Positions 5,837 through 13,166 of a DNA stretch of 14,187 nt are shown here, piece by piece (position 1 is the first letter of the stretch; each line of letters begins with the position of its first letter). The position numbers were made by a program, and so were the translations under genes. This DNA is from Oscillospiraceae bacterium (GTDB taxonomy: Bacteria; Bacillota; Clostridia; Oscillospirales; Oscillospiraceae): assembly GCA_024404735.1 (NCBI GenBank), contig JAKSPP010000023.1, positions 1 to 14,187 on the forward strand. The letters run 5' to 3'. A model generated the notes under the pieces. The model was not told the DNA's origin. It was given only the letters and a program-made list of their open reading frames with translations, and made no database searches.

Positions 5837-6721
5837 TTATACATTTGCGGGATACTGTTTATCGAAGAGGTAATTAATAACCTCCGCGCAGTCGCAGTTA
5901 AGGGAGAAGGCCTTGCCGTCAAGCTCCTTTGGAATCTGGGGGTAGCCCTCGTGATTTACATATTCCTCATAGCCCTTGTTGATTCTGAAGAGCTTTGCCC
6001 CCGGGATGGCGTAGCAGATTCTCTCAAAGGGCCAGCGGATGACACCGGGGGTATTGAAGCCCACACCCATTTCTATCATACAGAGCTTTTTACGCTCGGA
6101 GCCCTCCACAAAGTCAATATATCTCTGCTGTCCCTCCTTATAATTCGAGGGGCGGAAGCAGACCTCCGCAGGCTCACCGCAGTATGGACAGCGGGGAATG
6201 GCATCGGGGACGCACTCGAAGGTTTCTCTGTCTATGCCCTCTCTTGCCCTTGCAAGGGGAGGAAGGCTCAGCCAGGTTTCACGGGTGCAGCGCTTTGAGC
6301 AGCCCAGATTATCGTAGCTTCCCTGAAACTCAAATACCCTTTCCATGGGAAAGCCCGCCCTCATAAACTGCCTGTCGGCATTGGAGGTTACAACAAACCA
6401 GTCCTTGCCCTCGAGAAGTGAGAGAAGAGTATGGTAAAGCTCTGCAGAGGGGAAGATATTCCTGACATAGTTAATATGGGTTGACCAGTAGGCCCACTTG
6501 CGTCCGAGGCTCCAGTCATCATCGCTCATTCCCACAAGCTCATACTGGTAATGATAGCCAAGGGCATGCATCTCCGGGAAGTATTTCTTAAAAACCTCCT
6601 CGTTGAGGTAGCTAAGACCCGCCGATGCGGAAAGCCCCGCACCTGCGCCGATTAATATTCTGTCGGCGGAATTGATTTCGTTAAAAAGCTTCTCGGTTAA
6701 TTCAAGCTGCTGTGTCGTCAT
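5837..6721 (-). CDS. Sir2-family NAD-dependent protein, class M (SirTM)-like
   Basis: 294 residues from an ATG at 6721, placed 9 bases after GGAAGG. A longer frame from 6784 overlaps the nifS stop as ATGA and could be a coupled start. NAD-binding motif GAGAGLSASAG (25-35), TSNAD (112-116) in place of the usual TQNID, and a zinc site C141, C145, C178, C181. Where most sirtuins have the catalytic His (ELHGS), this one has Gln (FEFQGSYD, Q133). I recall that SirTM enzymes, which act as protein ADP-ribosyltransferases, also carry Gln there. SirTM genes normally sit beside a macrodomain and a GcvH-like carrier protein; none is present here. So deacylase activity should not be assumed, and the target is unknown. 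It follows nifS in the same operon. Confidence 0.85.
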   Translation of the reverse strand: MTTQQLELTEKLFNEINSADRILIGAGAGLSASAGLSYLNEEVFKKYFPEMHALGYHYQYELVGMSDDDWSLGRKWAYWSTHINYVRNIFPSAELYHTLLSLLEGKDWFVVTSNADRQFMRAGFPMERVFEFQGSYDNLGCSKRCTRETWLSLPPLARAREGIDRETFECVPDAIPRCPYCGEPAEVCFRPSNYKEGQQRYIDFVEGSERKKLCMIEMGVGFNTPGVIRWPFERICYAIPGAKLFRINKGYEEYVNHEGYPQIPKELDGKAFSLNCDCAEVINYLFDKQYPANV

Positions 6722-6780
6722 GGGATTTTTCCTTCCCTTACTTAAGCGATTTATTATGCCCTCCCCACAGGGTATGGTCT

Positions 6781-7908
6781 TCATGCTTTTTTGAGGCTGC
6801 CTGCCGCTTTTATAAGGCAGGAGCAGAATTTTTCCGCATCCTCCCTGTCTGTGAAGCGGGAGAAGGATACTCTTATGGCGCCGTCAATGGTTCTTGCATC
6901 CAGACCCATTGCCGTAAGGACGTGGCTTCTGCCTCCCTTTTTGCAGGCAGATGACTTGGAAACGTAGATTTCCTCCGCCTCCAGATAATTCATCAGAACC
7001 TCACTTCTGTAGCCCGGAAGGGAGATGGAAAGAAGGTTCGGAACGCCCTCGCCCAGAACCCTGAAGTCCTCTATCTCCGAGGACAGGCGTGAGATACAGT
7101 AGCTGCGAAGCTCCGCCATTCTCTCAAGGCAGGCGGGCATTTCGGCCTTGTAAATTCTTGCAGCCTCCGCAAAGGCCGCAATAAGTGGAACATTCTCCGT
7201 TCCGGAGCGGTTACCGCCCTCCTGACCGCCGCCTCTTATATAGGGGGGCAGAGTCAGACCCTTTCTTATATACAGGGCACCCACACCCTTGGGGGCATGG
7301 ATTTTGTGTCCGCAGAGGCTTATCATATCCGCACCGAGCTTCGACGCGGAGAAGGGAAGCTTCATAAAGCCCTGAACCGCATCCGTATGGATGAGGGTTC
7401 GGGGATTTCTTTTTTTGACCTCTTTTGCTATGGTGGCAATGTCCGTAACAGCGCCTGTTTCATTATTTACAAGCATAAGAGAGATAAGGCAGGTATCGGG
7501 TCTGAGAGCCTCAAGGACAGCCTCGGGGGAAATACTTCCGTCTCTTTCGGGCTTTAAGAGACTTATCTCCTTGCCCTGAGCTTTGAGATAGCCAAGAGGC
7601 TCCAGGACGCCGGGGTGCTCTGCCTCCGAGGAGATGATATGGTTTCCCACTCCCCTGTTTTTTGCAGCCCCCGAAATAATGGCCCAGTTGTCGCTTTCCG
7701 TACCACAGGAGGTAAAGAAAAGCTCGGCGGGAGTGCAGCCCACTATCCCCGCAAGGGTTTTTCTGGACTCATCCAGAAGGGCCTTTGCCTGTCTTCCCGC
7801 CTTATGGGTGGAGCCGGGGTTTCCGAAGGAGGTGAGCATTGCGTTTTTTGCCGCCTCCGCTGCCTCCGGACATACAGCCGTTGTTGCGGCATTATCAAGA
7901 TAGATCAT
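6781..7908 (-). CDS. Cysteine desulfurase, NifS/IscS family (partner of ThiI)
   Basis: 375 residues, the normal length. A PLP enzyme that takes sulfur from cysteine as a persulfide and hands it to acceptors. Visible: start MIYLDNAATT, H98 (SSEAEHPGVL), D176 and Q179 (HTDAVQG), PLP lysine K202 (CGHKIHAPKG), and catalytic C322 in a short loop (SSACKKGG). No iscU or suf gene is near, but thiI is in the same operon. The NifS-ThiI pairing in Firmicutes serves tRNA 4-thiouridine synthesis, so this is probably a dedicated sulfur donor for ThiI and not the general Fe-S enzyme. The ATG at 7908 lies 15 bases after the phosphoribosyltransferase gene. The end overlaps a possible upstream start of the sirtuin gene by four bases. 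Confidence 0.92.
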   Translation of the reverse strand: MIYLDNAATTAVCPEAAEAAKNAMLTSFGNPGSTHKAGRQAKALLDESRKTLAGIVGCTPAELFFTSCGTESDNWAIISGAAKNRGVGNHIISSEAEHPGVLEPLGYLKAQGKEISLLKPERDGSISPEAVLEALRPDTCLISLMLVNNETGAVTDIATIAKEVKKRNPRTLIHTDAVQGFMKLPFSASKLGADMISLCGHKIHAPKGVGALYIRKGLTLPPYIRGGGQEGGNRSGTENVPLIAAFAEAARIYKAEMPACLERMAELRSYCISRLSSEIEDFRVLGEGVPNLLSISLPGYRSEVLMNYLEAEEIYVSKSSACKKGGRSHVLTAMGLDARTIDGAIRVSFSRFTDREDAEKFCSCLIKAAGSLKKA

Positions 7909-7923
7909 TTTACTTATTAGACC

Positions 7924-8478
7924 TTATGCCTTGACGCTTCCGTCGGCGTTAAAGAGAGGAAGCTTCTGAAGGAAGATGATATCATCGCGTTCGGCGGCAT
8001 CGCCCTCGGCAAGAATGGCGGCTCTTCCCGCAACTATGCCCCCGGCCTGAAGAACAAGCTGCTCTGTTGCGGCAATGCTCTCCCCCGTGGAGATTACATC
8101 GTCCAGAATAAGTACTCTTTTGCCCTTAATTAAATCGGCATCCTCCTTGGACATAAAGAGAGACTGGGTGCCTGCGGTTGTGATGGACTGAACCTTTGCC
8201 TCAAATACCTCCTGCATATATGCCTTGGACTTCTTTCTTGCGATGAGGTAATTGTCCGCCTTGCTCTGGCGGGCCATCTCGTAAATGAGAGGAATGCTCT
8301 TTGCCTCGGGGGCAAGGAGAATATCGTACTCGGGAACGATTTTAAGAAGCTCGCGGGCGCAGTGAATCGTGAGCTCTACATCCCCGAAAATAACAAAGGC
8401 TCCGATTGCAAGGCTGTCATTTAAGGGGCAGATGGGAAGGCTTCTTTTAAGTCCTTTAATATCTATTTCGTAATTCAT
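7924..8478 (-). CDS. Phosphoribosyltransferase, adenine PRT-like
   Basis: 184 residues. A type I PRT fold with the PRPP-binding motif RVLILDDVISTGES (121-134) and an upstream stretch resembling adenine/xanthine PRTs (LLAPEAKSIPLIYEMAR, 54-70, and RKKSKAYM, 81-88). It would join a purine base to PRPP to make a nucleotide in the cytosol. The base specificity cannot be read with certainty; adenine is the best guess, and some family members are regulators. GGAGA stands 8 bases before the ATG at 8478. It lies 39 bases after cinA and 15 before nifS. Confidence 0.82.
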   Translation of the reverse strand: MNYEIDIKGLKRSLPICPLNDSLAIGAFVIFGDVELTIHCARELLKIVPEYDILLAPEAKSIPLIYEMARQSKADNYLIARKKSKAYMQEVFEAKVQSITTAGTQSLFMSKEDADLIKGKRVLILDDVISTGESIAATEQLVLQAGGIVAGRAAILAEGDAAERDDIIFLQKLPLFNADGSVKA

Positions 8479-8517
8479 AATATTTCTCCGATTATTTTTT
8501 ATATTTTGCTTGCTGAA

Positions 8518-9816
8518 TTATGCCTTATCGGTTTTCGGGAAAAGTCCCGTTTCAAACTTTTTCTCGGATTCAAGGGGAAGCCCCGTAAGGCTTCTTCTGA
8601 GAAGGTCAAAGGCGCAGGAGGCGGCAACGGAGCGGATAAGGGACCTGTCTGCCCTCTTTCCGAGCGTTAGCTTTCTTACTACGGTTTCGTCCTTTGTCGC
8701 AAAGCCCACAAATACCGTTCCGACCTCGTTTACGCCGTCTCCGTCGGGGCCTGCAAGACCCGTTACGCCTATGCCGAAATCGGAGCCGAGAAGCACACGG
8801 ATTCTTTTTGCAAGCTCATAGGCAACGGGGGCGGAGACAACTCCGTTTTCCTCGATTACCTCCGGGGGAACGCCCACAATGTTAATCTTAACCTCGTTTG
8901 TGTAAACGGTAACGCCTCCCTTAAAGGCGGCGGAGGCGCCGGGAAGGTCCGTAAAACGCTTGGCAATAAGACCGCCGGTGCAGCTTTCGGCGGCGGAGAA
9001 GGTCATGCCCTTTTCCGTAAGCAGACCGAGAACGGTTTTTTCAATGCTGTCGCAGTCAATTCCGTAGATATAATCGCCGAGAGTTTCCTTTATGTCCTCG
9101 ATAACCGGGGCCATCAGAGCATCTGCCTCGGAGGCTGTGGGGGCCTTGGCGCTTACTCTCAGCCACACCTCGCTCTCTCTTGCATAGGGGGCAAGTGTGG
9201 GATTTCTTAAAGACTCCATTTTGTCTCTCAGAAGATGCTCAACAAAGCTCTCACCCAGACCGTAGATATGGATTTTCCTTGAGTAGATGGGGCTTCCCGC
9301 GACCTCACGGAGATAGGGAACGCCGGAGAGCTTCAGCATTGCGTTAAGCTCCTTGGGAGGGCCGGGGAGAATAAGAACGGTTTTTCCGCCTGCCCTGAAG
9401 CCGCAGCCGGGGGCTGTTCCGCAGGTGTTGTAGAAGGGGGTGCAGGTTTCGGGCAGCCAGCACTGGGCCAGATTGTTTTCCGTCATCTTTCCCCCGTGGC
9501 GGTTTCCGATGGTTTCAAGAAGCCTTTTTTCGGCCTCCTTATCAAAATAAAGGGGAAGGGAAAAGAAATCCGCAACGGTTTTTTTGGTAAGGTCATCGCA
9601 GGTGGGGCCGAGACCGCCCGTTGTTATGATTATGTCCGCCCTCTCGCTTGCCTCCCTCAGGGCCGCAAGAAGTCTATTCGGGTTATCCCCCACAACGGTG
9701 TGTCTGTATACATCAATGCCAAGCTCCGAAAGGACTACGGAGACATCCCTTGCATCGGTGTTTACAACATTGCCCAGAAGAAGCTCCGAGCCGACGCAAA
9801 TTATCTCTGCATTCAT
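8518..9816 (-). CDS. cinA: CinA family protein (MoCF-like domain plus NMN amidohydrolase domain)
   Basis: 432 residues, typical two-domain length. The N-terminal half is a MoaB/MogA-like domain (GSELLLGNVVNT, 9-20; TTGGLGPTCDD, 65-75; ILPGPPKEL, 149-157), which in the family acts on ADP-ribose/NAD-type pyrophosphates. The C-terminal half is the CinA domain with SAAESCTGGL (274-283) and GIGVTGLAGPDG (348-359), known to deamidate nicotinamide mononucleotide for pyridine nucleotide recycling. In streptococci cinA is competence-linked, but nothing here points to competence. The ATG at 9816 follows the thiI stop by one base, and GGAGG lies in the end of thiI, so translation is probably coupled. 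Confidence 0.95.
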   Translation of the reverse strand: MNAEIICVGSELLLGNVVNTDARDVSVVLSELGIDVYRHTVVGDNPNRLLAALREASERADIIITTGGLGPTCDDLTKKTVADFFSLPLYFDKEAEKRLLETIGNRHGGKMTENNLAQCWLPETCTPFYNTCGTAPGCGFRAGGKTVLILPGPPKELNAMLKLSGVPYLREVAGSPIYSRKIHIYGLGESFVEHLLRDKMESLRNPTLAPYARESEVWLRVSAKAPTASEADALMAPVIEDIKETLGDYIYGIDCDSIEKTVLGLLTEKGMTFSAAESCTGGLIAKRFTDLPGASAAFKGGVTVYTNEVKINIVGVPPEVIEENGVVSAPVAYELAKRIRVLLGSDFGIGVTGLAGPDGDGVNEVGTVFVGFATKDETVVRKLTLGKRADRSLIRSVAASCAFDLLRRSLTGLPLESEKKFETGLFPKTDKA

Positions 9817-9817
9817 C

Positions 9818-10996
9818 TTATTCGCCGACCTCCAGCCTTACTCTCTCAATGCCGGCAAGGGCCTCATCAACCAGTGCATCGACATCAAGGGCCTTCTCTG
9901 CCTCCTCCACCTCGGAAAGGACGGGGTGAAGCTTGGGGTGGCGGGGAGTGAAGACGGTGCAGCAGTCCTCATAGGGGAGAATGGAGGTCTCGAAGGTTCC
10001 GATTGCCCTTGCCCTTAAGACTATTTCGGACTTATCAAAGCCTATAAGGGGCCTTAAAACGGGGAGGGAGGAAACAGCCTCGGTGCAGGTCATTGCCTTC
10101 ATTGTCTGGGATGCGGCCTGACCCAGATTCTCGCCGGTTACCAGAGCCTCACAGCCGTTATAAAGGGCGATTTTCTCGGAAATGCGCATCATGAAGCGGC
10201 GCATGATTATTGTGAAAAGCTCCTCGGGGCACTTGTCCTTAATCTCCTCCTGAATGCGGGTGAAGGGAACGATTTCCACGGTGAGCCTTCCGCAGTAGGG
10301 GGTGAGAAGCCTTGCAAGCTCTATAACCTTCTCCTTGGCTGCCTCGGAGGTATAGGGGAAGGAGAAGAAGTGAACGGGAATAATTTTCACTCCGCGCTTT
10401 GCTATCATATGGGTTGAAACGGGAGAATCGATACCGCCCGAGAGAAGGGATACTGCAGAGCCGTTTGTACCCACGGGCATTCCTCCGGCGCCGGGCCGGG
10501 GTGCGGAATGGACATAGGCGGCAAGGTCTCTTACCTCAATATGAACAACAAGTTCCGGAGAGTGGACGTCAACCTCCGTATCGAGGAAGGCCTCTGCCAT
10601 AAGTCCGCCCACATACTGAGAAATCTCTATGCTAGAGTGAGGGAAGGCCTTGTCCGAGCGCTTTGTCTCGACCTTGAAGCTTTTTGCCCCTCTCATCTCG
10701 TCGCCGAGATATTCTATTGCCTTGGCTGTAATTGCGTCAAGGTCCTTGGGGCAGGCGGCGGCCCTTGTATAGGATACGATTCCGAAAACGGTTCCGATTG
10801 CCTCAAAGGCCCCGTCAAGGTCGGCACAATCGTCCTTTGGCTCAACATAAATAGTTGACTGAAGGGCATAAACCTTAAACTCGCCGAAGGGCTTTATACG
10901 GCGCACAACATTTGCAATAAGCTTCTGCTCAAAGCCTCTTCTGTTGAGGCCCTTGAGGACAATCTCACCCTGCTTCAGAAGGATAATATCATTCAT
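9818..10996 (-). CDS. thiI: tRNA 4-thiouridine sulfurtransferase ThiI
   Basis: 392 residues, the short form with no rhodanese domain. An N-terminal ferredoxin-like/THUMP part (about 1-165, binds tRNA) is followed by a PP-loop ATPase with SGGIDSP (186-192). ThiI adenylates U8 of tRNA and inserts sulfur from a NifS-type enzyme. Some ThiI proteins also feed sulfur to the thiazole of thiamine. Without a rhodanese domain, persulfide must come directly from NifS, consistent with nifS three genes downstream. First gene of the operon; AAAGGA lies about 14 bases before the ATG, and the promoter is at 11078-11106. Confidence 0.95.
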   Translation of the reverse strand: MNDIILLKQGEIVLKGLNRRGFEQKLIANVVRRIKPFGEFKVYALQSTIYVEPKDDCADLDGAFEAIGTVFGIVSYTRAAACPKDLDAITAKAIEYLGDEMRGAKSFKVETKRSDKAFPHSSIEISQYVGGLMAEAFLDTEVDVHSPELVVHIEVRDLAAYVHSAPRPGAGGMPVGTNGSAVSLLSGGIDSPVSTHMIAKRGVKIIPVHFFSFPYTSEAAKEKVIELARLLTPYCGRLTVEIVPFTRIQEEIKDKCPEELFTIIMRRFMMRISEKIALYNGCEALVTGENLGQAASQTMKAMTCTEAVSSLPVLRPLIGFDKSEIVLRARAIGTFETSILPYEDCCTVFTPRHPKLHPVLSEVEEAEKALDVDALVDEALAGIERVRLEVGE

Positions 10997-11039
10997 ATTT
11001 TCGTCTTAAATCCTTTGATTTATTTATAATTCCGTGTTA

Positions 11040-11078
11040 TAATTATTCGGGTATGCAAAGATACGCATACAATAATTA
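11040..11078. repeat. Operator-like inverted repeat between the divergent thiI and flavin reductase genes
   Basis: TAATTATT (11040-11047) pairs with AATAATTA (11071-11078), and inside it GTATGC (11051-11056) pairs with GCATAC (11065-11070), loop AAAGATAC; the only irregularity is an extra CGG at 11048-11050. It lies over the predicted thiI start site and touches the -10. On the other side it covers the region upstream of a TATAAT (11084-11089) that could serve the flavin reductase gene. This suits a protein-binding operator or a 5' mRNA hairpin; no regulator gene is in view. There is no T-run. Confidence 0.5.
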
Positions 11079-11106
11079 TTATATATAATACTTTATAAAA
11101 AAGCAA
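11078..11106 (-). promoter_or_regulatory. Probable promoter of the thiI operon
   Basis: Minus strand: TTGCTT (-35, 11101-11106), 17 bases, perfect TATAAT (-10, 11078-11083). Start near 11071 and a leader of about 75 bases to the thiI ATG. The -35 matches consensus at only 3 of 6 positions. No other intergenic gap before the sirtuin gene is large enough for an obvious second promoter, so thiI, cinA, the PRT gene, nifS and the sirtuin gene are probably one transcript. Confidence 0.5.
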
Positions 11107-11162
11107 GAAGTGTTTTTGTGTGGGTTTTCCCCCCACGCAAGGCTCTTCCGGAGGAAAGAGAT

Positions 11163-11837
11163 ATGTTTTACGAACCGGAAAAAAACAATCACGGCCTTAA
11201 GCACAATCCCTTCAAATCCTGCACCGTTCCCAGAGCAATCGGCTGGATTTCCACCCTTTCTAAGGACAACGTTGCAAACCTTGCCCCCTACAGCCAGTTT
11301 ACAAACCTCTCCTTTGACCCTCCCTATGTTATGGTTGCAATCAACCAGGCAGAGGGCAGACGCAAGGATACAACCGTAAATATAGAGGAAACCGGAGAGT
11401 TTGTTTACAATATGGTTTCCTACGAGCTGAAGGACAAGATGAACATCACCTCCATAGGCTATGAGCCTGAGGTTGACGAGTTTGAGCTTGCAGGCCTCAC
11501 CAAGGCCCCCTGTGAAAACGTCAGAGTCCCCAGAGTAGGCGAAAGCCCCGTCTCCCTTGAGTGCAAGTATGTCCAGACCATTCGTCTGCCCGGCTACGGC
11601 ACAGTGGGTACCGTCGATATGATTATCGGCAAGGTCGTCGGCGTTCACATAAAGGATGAGGTCCTGGGCGAGGAGGACAGAATCGACATAGAGAAGATAA
11701 AGCCCCTTGCCCGTCTCGGCTACAGCTACTACACCGTTGTCGAAAAGGTATTCGAGCTTGAAGACCCCCCCACAATCGGAGACAAGGGGGCCGCCATAGC
11801 AAACGGCCTTGAGGGCAACTTCGGAGCCTTCAGATAA
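11163..11837 (+). CDS. Flavoredoxin-type flavin reductase-like FMN-binding protein
   Basis: 224 residues from an ATG at 11163, with GGAGG 8 bases upstream; an in-frame ATG 15 codons earlier lacks such a site. The N-terminal part has the flavin reductase-like fold signature: PRAIGWISTLS (24-34), NLAPYSQFTNLSFDPP (39-54), then VMVAI and a later ETGEFVYNMV. These proteins bind FMN and either reduce free flavin with NAD(P)H or pass electrons as flavoredoxins. The true partner cannot be told from sequence. It is transcribed divergently from the thiI operon and alone, with a terminator after it. Confidence 0.88.
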   Translation: MFYEPEKNNHGLKHNPFKSCTVPRAIGWISTLSKDNVANLAPYSQFTNLSFDPPYVMVAINQAEGRRKDTTVNIEETGEFVYNMVSYELKDKMNITSIGYEPEVDEFELAGLTKAPCENVRVPRVGESPVSLECKYVQTIRLPGYGTVGTVDMIIGKVVGVHIKDEVLGEEDRIDIEKIKPLARLGYSYYTVVEKVFELEDPPTIGDKGAAIANGLEGNFGAFR

Positions 11838-11869
11838 GCCTCCCTTCCTCCCCTTTTATGCCCTTTTTT

Positions 11870-11900
11870 GGGGGCAAAGGGCCCTTTCTCCCCCTGTTTT
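11870..11900 (+). terminator. Terminator after the flavin reductase gene
   Basis: GGGGG (11870-11874) pairs with CCCCC (11890-11894). Inside, AAAG (11876-11879) pairs with CTTT (11884-11887) around GGCC, and TGTTTT follows. The T-run is short, so it is moderate. The next 130 bases (11901-12031) hold only a small GGGCG/CGCCC hairpin at 11919-11936, a repeated CGGGAAAAT and AT-rich sequence; I see no gene there. Confidence 0.5.
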
Positions 11901-12031
11901 GGGTCTATTTAAGGCACCGGGCGGGAAAATTCGCCCCAAAGACGGGAAAATCGGGCAATTTTTAGAGCAATATTCACAACAGGTACAGTGTTTTTCCTGT
12001 ATATTTTTTACATTTTACAACAAAATAAATG

Positions 12032-12060
12032 TTGACCAAAGAGGAAAATGCTGTTATACT
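12032..12060 (+). promoter_or_regulatory. Strong sigma-A promoter of rpmG-secE-nusG
   Basis: TTGACC (-35, 12032-12037), exactly 17 bases, TATACT (-10, 12055-12060): five of six matches in each box. The start is predicted near 12067, directly at the first paired base of the leader structure. It suits highly expressed ribosomal and transcription genes. rplK and rplA may be served by read-through from here, since no other good promoter is evident between nusG and rplK. Confidence 0.8.
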
Positions 12061-12067
12061 AACGCTA

Positions 12068-12152
12068 CCTGTCGTCGGATGGGTTATTTTTGTGCGCCCA
12101 AAAGGCCGCAAAAATGCCGATGAACAGGGAGGCAAAGGCTCACTTAAGAGCC
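12068..12152 (+). promoter_or_regulatory. Structured 5' leader of rpmG
   Basis: Three nested helices: CCTGT (12068-12072) with ACAGG (12124-12128), TCGG (12075-12078) with CCGA (12117-12120), and TTTTTGTGCGCC (12087-12098) with GGCCGCAAAAA (12104-12114), one base bulged, loop CAAAA. An asymmetric internal loop (ATGGGTTA against TG) lies between the second and third. A second hairpin, GGCTC/GAGCC (12137-12141 with 12148-12152), ends 9 bases before the AAGGAGG of rpmG. No T-run follows, so it is not an intrinsic terminator. It may be a protein-binding leader that tunes rpmG/secE/nusG. I do not know a named family for it. Confidence 0.55.
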
Positions 12153-12176
12153 GAATAATACAAGGAGGTGCCGAAA

Positions 12177-12338
12177 ATGGCTGCAGGTGCAAGAGTAAAG
12201 ATTACTCTCAGATGCAATGAATGCAAGCAGAGAAACTACAACACTAAGAAGAACAAGAAGAACACTCCCGATCGCATTGAAATGCAAAAGTATTGTCGTT
12301 TCTGCCGCAAGCATACCACTCACACAGAGACCAAGTAA
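12177..12338 (+). CDS. rpmG: 50S ribosomal protein L33 (zinc-binding form)
   Basis: 53 residues, too short for many gene callers but clear. It begins MAAGARVKITLRCNECK and ends with a His/Thr-rich HTTHTETK tail. C13 and C16 (RCNEC) with C40 and C43 (YCRFC) make the zinc ribbon, so this is the zinc-using type and not the Cys-free paralogue made under zinc shortage. A textbook AAGGAGG is placed 8 bases before the ATG. It lies before secE, the standard Firmicute order. Confidence 0.97.
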   Translation: MAAGARVKITLRCNECKQRNYNTKKNKKNTPDRIEMQKYCRFCRKHTTHTETK

Positions 12339-12358
12339 GCTCGGAAAGGACGTAAGAA

Positions 12359-12619
12359 ATGGCAAAAGAAAAGGCAGTTACAACTACCACTAACGCCGTT
12401 AAAAAGGAAGACGTCAAGAAGCTCTCTTTCGGTAAGCGTGTTGCCAAGTGGCTCCGCGAAATGAAGAGCGAGCTTAAGAAGATCATCTGGCCCACTGCCA
12501 AGCAGACAACCAACAGAACCGTTGTCGCACTGGTAGTTATGGCCTTATCCGCCATTGTTATCTGGGGCTTTGACGAAATAGCTTCACTTATTGTAAATGC
12601 TATTTTGTCACTGACATAA
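12359..12619 (+). CDS. secE: Preprotein translocase subunit SecE
   Basis: 86 residues, a short single-span SecE. It clamps SecY in the SecYEG protein-export channel of the cytoplasmic membrane. A charged N-terminal extension is followed by the conserved amphipathic segment WLREMKSELKKIIWPT (31-46), then one membrane helix (about 53-71, VVALVVMALSAIVIWGF) and a short hydrophobic end. AAAGGA precedes the ATG. It lies 20 bases after rpmG and three before nusG. Confidence 0.96.
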   Translation: MAKEKAVTTTTNAVKKEDVKKLSFGKRVAKWLREMKSELKKIIWPTAKQTTNRTVVALVVMALSAIVIWGFDEIASLIVNAILSLT

Positions 12620-12622
12620 AAG

Positions 12623-13147
12623 ATGGCAGATAACGCGAAGTGGTATGTAGTCCACACCTATTCGGGCTACGAAAATTCCGTACGTGACGCAATTCTCAAG
12701 GCTGCAGAAAACCGTCGTATGCAGGACTTCATCATTGAAGCCAGCATCCCCACGGAAACTGTCACCGAGCACGGTGAAGGCGGAGAGAAAACTTACGAGC
12801 GCAAGGTATTCCCCGGCTATGTTCTTGTCAAGATGATTCTGACAGACGAAAGCTGGCATCTTGTCCGCAATGTAAGAGGCTGCACAGGCTTTGTCGGAAG
12901 CGGGGGCAAGCCCATTCCCCTCAGCGATGATGAAATCTACAGTCTTGGCGTTGAGCACAAGGAAATCGTTATGTCCTATGCTGTGGGCGACACTGTTAAG
13001 ATTATCGACGGAGCCCTTGACGGGTTTCTGGGTACCGTTGATGAAATCGACGTTGATGCAGATAATGTACGCGTCATCGTTTCCATGTTTGGCAGAGAAA
13101 CCCCTGTTGACCTCCGTTTGGATGAGGTCGAGACAATAGAAGAATAA
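12623..13147 (+). CDS. nusG: Transcription termination/antitermination factor NusG
   Basis: 174 residues, normal length. The NGN domain (about 5-110; KWYVVHTYSGYEN, then RKVFPGYVLVKM at 60-71) binds the RNA polymerase clamp. The KOW domain (about 119-172; VGDTVKIIDGALDGFLGTV) contacts ribosomal S10 or Rho. NusG affects pausing, termination and coupling to translation. The start is three bases after the secE stop with no clear ribosome site, so translation probably depends on ribosomes finishing secE. Confidence 0.97.
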   Translation: MADNAKWYVVHTYSGYENSVRDAILKAAENRRMQDFIIEASIPTETVTEHGEGGEKTYERKVFPGYVLVKMILTDESWHLVRNVRGCTGFVGSGGKPIPLSDDEIYSLGVEHKEIVMSYAVGDTVKIIDGALDGFLGTVDEIDVDADNVRVIVSMFGRETPVDLRLDEVETIEE

Positions 13148-13166
13148 AATCAGGAGGTGCACTTCA

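Noticed and set aside
11079..11648. 189-codon minus-strand open frame
   Set aside because: Antisense shadow of the flavin reductase gene, with no family resemblance and no ribosome site.
11973..12008. Second terminator (ACAGG...CCTGT then ATATTTTTT)
   Set aside because: The stem is only 5 bp with a 12-base loop, and an earlier hairpin already ends the flavin reductase transcript.
12029..12220. 63-codon plus-strand open frame over the rpmG leader
   Set aside because: It starts inside the promoter -35 region, before the transcript begins, and overlaps rpmG in another frame.
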